Notes under the pieces: model-generated | Seen by the model: only the letters and a program-made list of their open reading frames with translations | What the model was told of the DNA's origin: nothing | Database searches by the model: none | In this document: positions 8,943 to 17,287 of the stretch, piece after piece | How the letters are laid out: the number at the start of each line of letters is the position of its first letter | Position numbering within the stretch: the stretch's first letter is position 1 | NCBI GenBank assembly: GCA_903823865.1 | Contig: CAIJUJ010000031.1 | Coordinates: 1 to 33,035 of the forward strand | DNA: 33,035 nt | Direction: 5' to 3' | DNA from: an uncultured bacterium | Lineage (GTDB): Bacteria; Patescibacteriota; Minisyncoccia; Phycocordibacterales; GWA1-40-21 | Position numbers and translations under genes: made by a program

Positions 8943-9548
8943 ATGAAATATAAATTTGTTGCTGTGGATATTCAAAACTATTTTTTCTTCAAAAAGAAAA
9001 ATGATGTATACATACAAAAATCTCTTATAAATTTTTTAAACAAAGAGCTTTTTCCTTATTTTATTAAAAATAAAATTAAGGTAGATGAAATTATCTCGGA
9101 TTATCGTCAGCCTCGTCCTGGTGATGCCGGAAATCTCTGCCATCCTGGCACATGGGGTTATGAATCAGCTATTCCGAGCAAACTACGAAAATCACTATGG
9201 ATTAAGTGTATGAACTCTCCAATTTGGATTAGAGATAATATAGGTGATAAAAATAAAAAACCTGGTCTTCCTTATCCTGACTCAGAAAAATTTGGAAGAT
9301 GGATAAAGAAAAATATTGGTGAACCTAGTAAAGTAATTCCAGTTATTTTTGGCTTAACAATTGATTGTTGTGTTTTATCAACTATTCAAGAGTTCCGATG
9401 GAGGGGTTATAAACCGATTGTAATAATAGAAGCTGTTGGTCATGCTGATGGAAGTGAAAAAGATAAAAAAGTTGTACTAGAAAAAACCGCTGTTAGTTGG
9501 TGGTCAAATGTTATGAATTGGAATAAGTTTAAAAAACTTATCAAATAA
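8943..9548 (+). CDS. cysteine hydrolase / isochorismatase-like protein
   Basis: AVDIQNYF N-terminus and VIFGLTIDCCVLSTIQEFRWRGY catalytic Cys region. Confidence 0.75.
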   Translation: MKYKFVAVDIQNYFFFKKKNDVYIQKSLINFLNKELFPYFIKNKIKVDEIISDYRQPRPGDAGNLCHPGTWGYESAIPSKLRKSLWIKCMNSPIWIRDNIGDKNKKPGLPYPDSEKFGRWIKKNIGEPSKVIPVIFGLTIDCCVLSTIQEFRWRGYKPIVIIEAVGHADGSEKDKKVVLEKTAVSWWSNVMNWNKFKKLIK

Positions 9549-9675
9549 AAAACCATGGCTCCGCACATGGGATGATGTTCGGAAAGTGATTATTGAAGGA
9601 GGTAACACCTAGAAGAAACAAATAAAAGATAGAACGCCTGTTTTTTAAATCTAGTACGCTTACAAAAATAACATA

Positions 9676-9954
9676 TTAATTCCTAGTAAAGTCCGTAATC
9701 CACGAATTACCATCAAGTTTAATATATAAAGGATGGTGTCTTACGTCTCCTCCATCCCTCATTACTCTATATTTATTACATTGGTCTTGAACATCTGAAT
9801 TAATATCAATATTATTACTTGCCATTTGAATAAGCTGATCTACACACCAATTTTGCATTTTTTTGTCGTTAGATATTTTTATAAAGTAATATAAAAAATA
9901 ACCTAAAACACAAGCTACAATCATCACAATAGCTATCTTTTTTTTGTTTTTCAT
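9676..9954 (-). CDS. small membrane-anchored hypothetical protein
   Basis: Lys-rich start followed by TM; TACTAT-N6-ATG upstream. Confidence 0.55.
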   Translation of the reverse strand: MKNKKKIAIVMIVACVLGYFLYYFIKISNDKKMQNWCVDQLIQMASNNIDINSDVQDQCNKYRVMRDGGDVRHHPLYIKLDGNSWITDFTRN

Positions 9955-10007
9955 ATACGTATAGTAACATAATTAAGATTTATTGAACAAATCACAAGAC
10001 ACTATAT

Positions 10008-10241
10008 CTATTTAACAGATATACTCCTCTTTTTTCTATCTTTCCAGTTTTGGCTTTTTAGTACTGATTCAAAAAGTATGTCGTATGCACGATTCATTTT
10101 TTGAATTGATTCAGGGGAGTCAACATAATTATAAACTATTCTCGGACAATCTTTGAATCCTTTAAAAAGGACTATACCGTCTTTCTGATTTTTGTTGTAT
10201 TTATTAATCACTTCGTCTTTTTTTAAATATCTTACTGACAC
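10008..10241 (-). CDS. hypothetical protein, 77 aa
   Basis: Overlaps the end of the nuclease gene by 10 nt, likely co-transcribed. Confidence 0.5.
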   Translation of the reverse strand: MSVRYLKKDEVINKYNKNQKDGIVLFKGFKDCPRIVYNYVDSPESIQKMNRAYDILFESVLKSQNWKDRKKRSISVK

Positions 10242-11002
10242 TGTTTGCTTAAAGTCTTAGTCGGATAGGCTTTTAATAACTCCTCGAGAGAATTAAAAGA
10301 TTTTAGATATTTTGGAGTCAGGGCTTTCCAACCAGAACAAGAGGCTGGATAATAATACTTAGAAGTACCATAAGATGAAGTGTAATAAACACCACTTGAT
10401 TGATCAGTCGTTGTTTGAGAGTTAATAGAAGAGGTAGTACTTGCGGTGGTCTTAAGGGTAGCATCTCCATTACAAGTATTTGGTGACCAGAGTCCTATTA
10501 GATTTTCCTGAGCAGATTTTTGTGCTGCTTTAAATTCTAACTGATATTTATAAGGCACCTCGTAAGTGTCTTCGTAAGCATAACCATCTTGGATCATTTG
10601 AAGATTAAAATTGGTACCATCTTCAAGAAAAATATATCTTAACAACCTATTATATTTATCTCTTTCACCTTGTGTTACATCTGCCTCTAAATAGACCTTT
10701 TTACCACCTAATAACAACTTGGCTTCATCTGATGCTTCTTTACCAAAACATTCAACTGGTTTTCTAGGATCTACTGTCTCTGGTGTGTTTATGCCAATTA
10801 ATCTTATTCTCTCCGTTTTTCCATCGATAGAAACATCTATAGTATCTCCATCCACAACTTTTACAACATTTAATAAAGCGGTATTAGACGGAATTAATGC
10901 TGTTTGTACTTTTTTACTATCAATACTTGGATTAGATATAAAAAGATAAACAACAAAAAACACAACGGCAATAACTCCAGCGATGTAGACTTTATTTTTC
11001 AT
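10232..11002 (-). CDS. thermonuclease (SNase-like), membrane-anchored
   Basis: VVKVVDGDTIDV, RLIGINTPE, DKYNRLLRYIF motifs; N-terminal TM. Confidence 0.92.
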   Translation of the reverse strand: MKNKVYIAGVIAVVFFVVYLFISNPSIDSKKVQTALIPSNTALLNVVKVVDGDTIDVSIDGKTERIRLIGINTPETVDPRKPVECFGKEASDEAKLLLGGKKVYLEADVTQGERDKYNRLLRYIFLEDGTNFNLQMIQDGYAYEDTYEVPYKYQLEFKAAQKSAQENLIGLWSPNTCNGDATLKTTASTTSSINSQTTTDQSSGVYYTSSYGTSKYYYPASCSGWKALTPKYLKSFNSLEELLKAYPTKTLSKQCQ

Positions 11003-11103
11003 ATTTTTATTATAGCATTTCTATAATGTACTACTACATAGATTGGGTTTTTATTTTGAGTGGAAAAAAAACAAAAAACATGAAACAATAAAATAATAAT
11101 TAT

Positions 11104-12591
11104 ATGGATTCAGAAGTCACAGTTAAATACAAAAAGAAATTAAAAGAGTTGTGCGAAAAAAAACAGTATAAACAAGCTCTTAGGTTGATTACGGAGGAAC
11201 TAAAAACAAATCCAGATGCTTTTCATCTGCTTAAATATAAAGTTTTTGTACTTGATATGTTAAATAAAAATAAGGATGTTGTTATTGCCGCAAATATTGC
11301 AATTTCGATTAAACTAGATGATTATGTTTTTTATGTTAAGGGATGTTCACTATGCTGTTTAGGTGAATTTTCTGAGGCAATTTTAGCTTTTGATTCGAGT
11401 TTAGCAATAAAACCGAATTTTCATGGAGCTATAGAGAGAAAAATATCAACATTAATTAGACTTGGAAGATATAAAGAAGCCGTAAAACTTTATGAAGAAA
11501 ATGATCTGTCCGCCTCTGATGGTGATAGTTTACTTAATAATTTAGGTCATATGTATCTTAAATTAGAAAACTATGATCGTGCTGGTCAATTTTTATATTC
11601 AGCAAAAGGACTTAATCCCTATGAACCTGCAGTTTATTATAATCTTGCTCAAATTTATAAGATTAAAAAGGATTATCTGAGATTTTATAAGCATTTCGCT
11701 ATGTTTGTTTTTTTATTTTTTATAAAAAAAATTGGTATATATAAAATATTGGTTAAGTTTGCAGTTAGAAGAGAATTTCCTGTGGGAACGGTATTTTTTA
11801 ATGGGCCTGGCAAACTATTTAAATCCAAAGATGGAGAACGTGAGACGAAGGCGATATTAAAGTTACTGCGTGATTTTAATGCAACATCTCTTTGTAATGA
11901 CACATGGGAGTGGTTTGCAGTCAACATTCCATATGAAGCTGTAGAAAAGAATGGTTTTAAAGGTGATATAGATATCATTTTAAAACGACCAAGATATTTA
12001 TATCCAGGTGGACCAGATGCGGGTGTCACATATAGGGGTTTCCAAGTAAAAATTTCCGTAGTTAATATGTTTGGAAAAATAGAAAAGATTCAAAGAGGAA
12101 AAAGAAAATATGAGGAAATAAAAAAACAGCTTACTATACTAAAGAAATTTGGATGTGAACAAATTTTTCTGTTAGAGCTTTTTGTTTTGGAACGGGGGTA
12201 TTCTACATTTAATATATTTCCAAATCAAGAAATAAGAAATGAGATTTTGAATAAAGCTAAATATCTTAAAAAACTAGGTTTTGGTTACGTGGTTATTGCA
12301 GAAGAACCGTCTACTACCCATGATGATGAATCTGGTGGTGTGGCACACATACCTATAAATGTTCTCGAAACAACCACTAATAATATTGGCGTGAATTTTA
12401 AGAATTTAGTTGATGGTATTGATAATGTTTATCACGATCATTCATTAAATGATTTATTAAAAAATCTACCCAGACAGGAAGCATTTAATGCAAAAATTGG
12501 TTATTGTTTAAGGTGTAAAAAACTTACCATGATTATTCCAATCGGCTACACATTCCACATTTGTGGCTTTTGTAGAAAAGGCTATTATTAG
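11104..12591 (+). CDS. TPR-repeat protein with PD-(D/E)XK-like nuclease region and C-terminal zinc ribbon
   Basis: Helical TPR-like N-terminus (ALRLITEEL, NLGHMYLKLENYDRAGQFLYSAKGLNP); GDIDII...FQVK motif; C-terminal CLRC...CGFC. Confidence 0.7.
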   Translation: MDSEVTVKYKKKLKELCEKKQYKQALRLITEELKTNPDAFHLLKYKVFVLDMLNKNKDVVIAANIAISIKLDDYVFYVKGCSLCCLGEFSEAILAFDSSLAIKPNFHGAIERKISTLIRLGRYKEAVKLYEENDLSASDGDSLLNNLGHMYLKLENYDRAGQFLYSAKGLNPYEPAVYYNLAQIYKIKKDYLRFYKHFAMFVFLFFIKKIGIYKILVKFAVRREFPVGTVFFNGPGKLFKSKDGERETKAILKLLRDFNATSLCNDTWEWFAVNIPYEAVEKNGFKGDIDIILKRPRYLYPGGPDAGVTYRGFQVKISVVNMFGKIEKIQRGKRKYEEIKKQLTILKKFGCEQIFLLELFVLERGYSTFNIFPNQEIRNEILNKAKYLKKLGFGYVVIAEEPSTTHDDESGGVAHIPINVLETTTNNIGVNFKNLVDGIDNVYHDHSLNDLLKNLPRQEAFNAKIGYCLRCKKLTMIIPIGYTFHICGFCRKGYY

Positions 12592-12775
12592 ATGTAATTT
12601 TAATGAATAAACACTCATATTCCACCCTATTACTAGCTTGTGCTAGGTTATTTATCGGTAATTTGAACAATATCAAATTGTTATGTAAAGTAAAGCTGGA
12701 TTATGAATGATGAAATTTATAAAAAAATATGCAATAATAAGGTTTCAATAAACATGAAATTAATTATTAAATAAT

Positions 12776-14515
12776 ATGGCTACTAAAGTTCACATTTCTC
12801 CCAAAATACTAAATTCCATAGCAAGTTTGTACAATGATACAAACCGTATATTTATGGAGTATATAGACAACTCCATAGACAGTGCCGATCAACACTATTT
12901 TGATCAAACCCTCAGTGCTTATTCTCGCCCTGTTGAAATCATATTAAAAATTGAAGGTAAAACAGCAAAAGATGGCAAGGTTCAAATTATAGATAATTGT
13001 TTTGGAATAAATAATTTTACAAAGATTGTAGGTCACATCGGTGATTCTGATAAAAGAGCACAAGCTTGGACAAATGGTCAGTTTGGTTACGGAATATATT
13101 CTTTTATGGCGGCGTGTGAAAAACTTGATGTTACATCTAAATTAGAAAAAGAAGATGCTGTTTTTTTGCCAATCTCACGAAAGGAATTTGATAAAGCGAG
13201 ACAAGAAGATATAAGGTTGCCTGATCCAAAGATTGTAACAAATTTTGATTGTATTTCAGGTACCAAAATTATTTTATCGGAATTTGATAAAGAAATGTGG
13301 AAAGTTATTAATGTTCAGACATTAAAGGAGGAAATTGAAAAACATTTTGAACTTATACTTAGTAGAAAAAATTTAACAATAAAACTTATTGATGCAGACA
13401 GAAAAGAGTACACTTGTATCCCATTTGATTATGAAACTCTAACTGGTGAAGTATATGAGGATTATCTTACCGATCTTCATGTTGGTAAAAAATCAGGAAA
13501 TATATTTGAAACACAGAAGATTAAAACCCCAATTCATATTTTTTTGAAAATGACTAAAGGTGTTACGACGAATAAGCCACCAGTATTTATTTCAAAAGGA
13601 CGTAGAATTTGTGAAATAAAAGACGTAAAATCTTTCAAATCAAAACACAAAAGTGATATCTGGGGTCATCCAAATGTTACTGGATATATTGATTTAAACT
13701 CTCTTCTAGGTCCAACCATCGCAAGAACTGATTTTAAGAATGACAAAGATTCCCGAATGGTCTATCAAACACTATTTGATCTTGAAGATCTTATTTTGGA
13801 ACATGTGAAGAAGGTAAACATGGAGACAGAAGAAAGGCATTATCAGCAATTAGAAGATGTTTTAAACAAAGCACTTTCTAAACTCGCTAAGATGGATGCT
13901 ATGAGTTATCGAACGGAATATCTATCAGGTGGGAAAACTGGTCTTGCTGGCGGTGCATTTGGCATGTCTGTAGGTGATGAATTCGGTGATAAAGCTCATG
14001 GCGACGGCGACGAGATAGAAAATCCAGACGACACTAATGATACTGGAGATGACACTGGTTTATCAGAAGACGAGGGTAAATTACCAAGTGATAATGACGG
14101 TGGCAAAAATCCAAAAAATCAACAAAAAGATGAAAGCGAGTTTGCAGGAGAACCAAGAAAAAGAAGTGGCTTTAATATTAGAATCTCTGATGAAGAACCT
14201 CAAATTGATGGGTCTACAAATAAAGCATGTAGATCGTTGTGGGATGGGAGTTACATTATAATTTATAAAAAGCACCCCGATTTTCAAGCCAGAGTTAGTC
14301 ATTCACATCAGGGAGAAACAAAAATAACAGAACGTCTTATTTCCTACTTAGCGAGTGAGATAACAGTACATTACAAAGACCTTTTCTTTAATAAGATGCA
14401 AAATGGTCAACCAGAATATAACAAAACAATGTTTGAAAGTTTTGTTGATTTTATTTATCAATTTGAAAAAATGTTACAAGACTTTAATGGTAGAAATTTA
14501 TCCGAATTAAAATAA
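12776..14515 (+). CDS. GHKL-superfamily ATPase (HATPase_c-like)
   Basis: FMEYIDNSIDSAD (N box), IIDNCFGINNF (G1), NGQFGYGIYSF (G2); acidic low-complexity linker then C-terminal domain. Confidence 0.85.
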   Translation: MATKVHISPKILNSIASLYNDTNRIFMEYIDNSIDSADQHYFDQTLSAYSRPVEIILKIEGKTAKDGKVQIIDNCFGINNFTKIVGHIGDSDKRAQAWTNGQFGYGIYSFMAACEKLDVTSKLEKEDAVFLPISRKEFDKARQEDIRLPDPKIVTNFDCISGTKIILSEFDKEMWKVINVQTLKEEIEKHFELILSRKNLTIKLIDADRKEYTCIPFDYETLTGEVYEDYLTDLHVGKKSGNIFETQKIKTPIHIFLKMTKGVTTNKPPVFISKGRRICEIKDVKSFKSKHKSDIWGHPNVTGYIDLNSLLGPTIARTDFKNDKDSRMVYQTLFDLEDLILEHVKKVNMETEERHYQQLEDVLNKALSKLAKMDAMSYRTEYLSGGKTGLAGGAFGMSVGDEFGDKAHGDGDEIENPDDTNDTGDDTGLSEDEGKLPSDNDGGKNPKNQQKDESEFAGEPRKRSGFNIRISDEEPQIDGSTNKACRSLWDGSYIIIYKKHPDFQARVSHSHQGETKITERLISYLASEITVHYKDLFFNKMQNGQPEYNKTMFESFVDFIYQFEKMLQDFNGRNLSELK

Positions 14516-14516
14516 T

Positions 14517-15383
14517 ATGTCTATCAATGATCTTATAAATAATATTGTCCCTGATTACAATAAATATAGAAAGAGTAGCGATGTTCTCACAGGAACTGAA
14601 GCTATTGAAATACTCTGGAATATTGGAGATTCTCTTAAAGAATATATTGAAGAAACAAAAGTTGCCCCACACGCTTTATACCGTCAGATTTATGGTAAAT
14701 CCGAAGGGAAGACAAACGTAGTTCAAAAGAGCTACATTACACGTGATTTTCTTAGTCGCAGTTATCGTATTCGTAATATATTTGTTAAGAAATCTGATAT
14801 CAAAAAAAACCTACCAAATTTACAAAAATTCGGGTTGTTTTATAAGGCTATGCCATTTATAGATAATCCAAAATATCGCTTTACTGGAAAAGAAGAAGTA
14901 AATCTTTACAAATTACTTAATTCTAATAAAAGCTACACAGTAATAATGAAAGAAGTTAATCGCCTTCAAAAAACAAAAATTGGTATTAAGAATCCACGAG
15001 ATCAAAAAATAAAAGAAATGACAGGTGATAAGGATATATTTGTGTCATTTTATAATTATATTTACTCACTTCTAAAGTGCTCAGACTACAAGAAGGCACA
15101 GAAGGAAATAGATAGTATAGATCTTGAATTTATAAAAAAACTATCCAAAAATACAAGTGCACTTGCCCTTGATGGATTACTAATGACAGACTTTGAAATC
15201 CCAATGAAACTTAATAAAAAGTGGCTTGATTTTTCCACTTTAGTAAAAAGGCTTATTTCAAAAGAAGATTCGCAGGAGAGAAGAAGATTTAGAAGATTAA
15301 TCCCGTCACACCGAATGACACAACTGGGAGAAATGCTTTACTTACTTACAACCGAAAATCTTTATAAAACCTTTAGGGGATAA
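14517..15383 (+). CDS. uncharacterised defence-operon protein, 288 aa
   Basis: ORF starts 1 nt after the GHKL stop and ends 11 nt before mod. Confidence 0.85.
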   Translation: MSINDLINNIVPDYNKYRKSSDVLTGTEAIEILWNIGDSLKEYIEETKVAPHALYRQIYGKSEGKTNVVQKSYITRDFLSRSYRIRNIFVKKSDIKKNLPNLQKFGLFYKAMPFIDNPKYRFTGKEEVNLYKLLNSNKSYTVIMKEVNRLQKTKIGIKNPRDQKIKEMTGDKDIFVSFYNYIYSLLKCSDYKKAQKEIDSIDLEFIKKLSKNTSALALDGLLMTDFEIPMKLNKKWLDFSTLVKRLISKEDSQERRRFRRLIPSHRMTQLGEMLYLLTTENLYKTFRG

Positions 15384-15394
15384 AAATAAATAAC

Positions 15395-17284
15395 ATGAAT
15401 AAAATAAATAAAGTTGATCTAAAATCTATGAATATCAAAGATGAGCAGATAGAAAAGCTAAAACAATCTTTTCCTGAGGTTTTTAATGATGAAAAAATTG
15501 ATCTTGAAAAACTAAAGCTTTCTTTAGGTGAAAATGTTGATATTGGAAGAGAAAGATATGGAATGAACTGGCCAGGAAAAACGCAAGCAATAAAAGTGGC
15601 TCAACTTCCTAGTATTGCAACATTGAAACCAGATGAAAAATCATCTGTTGATTTTGATACTACACAAAATCTATTTATTGAAGGAGATAATCTAGAAGTA
15701 TTAAAACTTCTTCAAAAGTCATATTTTGGTAAGATAAAAATGATCTATATTGATCCTCCCTACAATACAGGAAAAGAGTTCATATATCCTGATAAATATG
15801 AGGAAGGACTTGAAACATATTTACAATTTACTGGACAAATTGATGCCGAGGGCAAAAAGTTTTCAACAAATGTAGAAACTGACGGAAGATTTCATTCTAA
15901 ATGGATGAATATGATGTGGCCAAGATTATTTTTGGCTAAAAATTTATTAAAAGATGATGGTACAATTTTTATTTCTATAAATGACCATGAGGTTGGTAAT
16001 CTAAAAAAGATTTGTGATGAAGTTTTTGGAGAAGAAAATTTTTTAGCGCAAATAGTTTGGCTTAATAAAGAAGGCGGTGGTGGATCAGATAGTAAAAATT
16101 TTAAAATTAAACACGAGTATATTTTTTGTTATGCAAAAAATATTGAGACTAATCCAATAAAAGGAATTGAGACTGAGGAGAATGACTCTTATTCTAATCA
16201 AGATGAATTTGTAGAAGAAAGGGGTAGGTATAAGCTTATAAAATTGAATAGTTTTAGTATTCAGTATTCTAAATCATTAGATTACCCAATTATTGCAGAA
16301 GATGATTCTGAAATTTTACCAAGTGAAAACGGCCGAAGGGGATGTTGGCGTTGGTCAAAGAAAAAATTGGAATGGGGAATTGAAAATAAATTTATAATTA
16401 TTAGAAAGAATAGTGATAATATTTGGAACGTCTATACAAAACAGTATTTTAAAGTTGATAATGAAAATAATCCAATAATTAGAGCACTTCCTCCCGTTGC
16501 TGTTATTGAAAAATATTCAAGCACTATGGCGACAAAAGAAATGGAGTCTCTATTTGGAAAAACTAAAATATTTGATTATTCTAAACCCTATCAATTAATT
16601 AGAAATATTTTACTTTTTGGATCAGATTATAATGATATCATTCTAGATTTTTTTGCAGGATCTGGAACTACAGCACATGCTGTAATGACATTGAACGCTG
16701 AAGATGGCGGTAATCGTAATTTTATAATGACTCAATTACCTGAATTAACGCCTGAGGATTCAGAAGCATATAAAGCTGGATTTAAAGACATTACAGAAAT
16801 TGGAGAAGAAAGAATAAGAAGAGCTAGTAAAAAAATATTGGAAGAAAATAAAGGCAAGGAGGGATTTGATGCAAAAAAGTTTGATAAAGGGTTTAGGGTA
16901 TTCAAATTAGATAAAAGTAATTTTTCTGTCTGGGATGGTTCTAGTAGTGGAGATATACAGAAGAAGCTAGAACTTCATGTCGATAATACTGACCCTAAAA
17001 GTAAAGAAGAAGATATTCTTTATGAAGTATTAGTAAAAGCTGGATTTGAATTAACTGAAAAAGTAGATGAAATAAAAATAGATAATAAAAAAGTTTATTC
17101 TATACAAAATGGTCAGCTGATTATTTGTTTAGATAAAAACCTTGATAAAGATTTTGTCAAAAGTCTTGCGGAAAAGAAGCCAAAACAGTTTATATGTTTG
17201 AATTCATCATTTAAAGATGATGCAGATCTTACCAATACTGCAAAGATTCTAGAGAATAATCAGATAGAATTTAGAGTAATATAA
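15395..17284 (+). CDS. mod: Type III restriction-modification DNA methyltransferase (Mod)
   Basis: IYIDPPYNTGKEF and FFAGSGTTAHAV motifs, beta-class order. Confidence 0.95.
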   Translation: MNKINKVDLKSMNIKDEQIEKLKQSFPEVFNDEKIDLEKLKLSLGENVDIGRERYGMNWPGKTQAIKVAQLPSIATLKPDEKSSVDFDTTQNLFIEGDNLEVLKLLQKSYFGKIKMIYIDPPYNTGKEFIYPDKYEEGLETYLQFTGQIDAEGKKFSTNVETDGRFHSKWMNMMWPRLFLAKNLLKDDGTIFISINDHEVGNLKKICDEVFGEENFLAQIVWLNKEGGGGSDSKNFKIKHEYIFCYAKNIETNPIKGIETEENDSYSNQDEFVEERGRYKLIKLNSFSIQYSKSLDYPIIAEDDSEILPSENGRRGCWRWSKKKLEWGIENKFIIIRKNSDNIWNVYTKQYFKVDNENNPIIRALPPVAVIEKYSSTMATKEMESLFGKTKIFDYSKPYQLIRNILLFGSDYNDIILDFFAGSGTTAHAVMTLNAEDGGNRNFIMTQLPELTPEDSEAYKAGFKDITEIGEERIRRASKKILEENKGKEGFDAKKFDKGFRVFKLDKSNFSVWDGSSSGDIQKKLELHVDNTDPKSKEEDILYEVLVKAGFELTEKVDEIKIDNKKVYSIQNGQLIICLDKNLDKDFVKSLAEKKPKQFICLNSSFKDDADLTNTAKILENNQIEFRVI

Positions 17285-17287
17285 CCT

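Noticed and set aside
9549-9675. Possible small RNA or hairpin after the cysteine hydrolase (ccatggctccgcacatgg)
   Set aside because: Imperfect and short; no terminator or promoter to support it.
14037-14302. Short ORFs on both strands inside the GHKL gene
   Set aside because: Fall in the low-complexity acidic linker of a well supported CDS.
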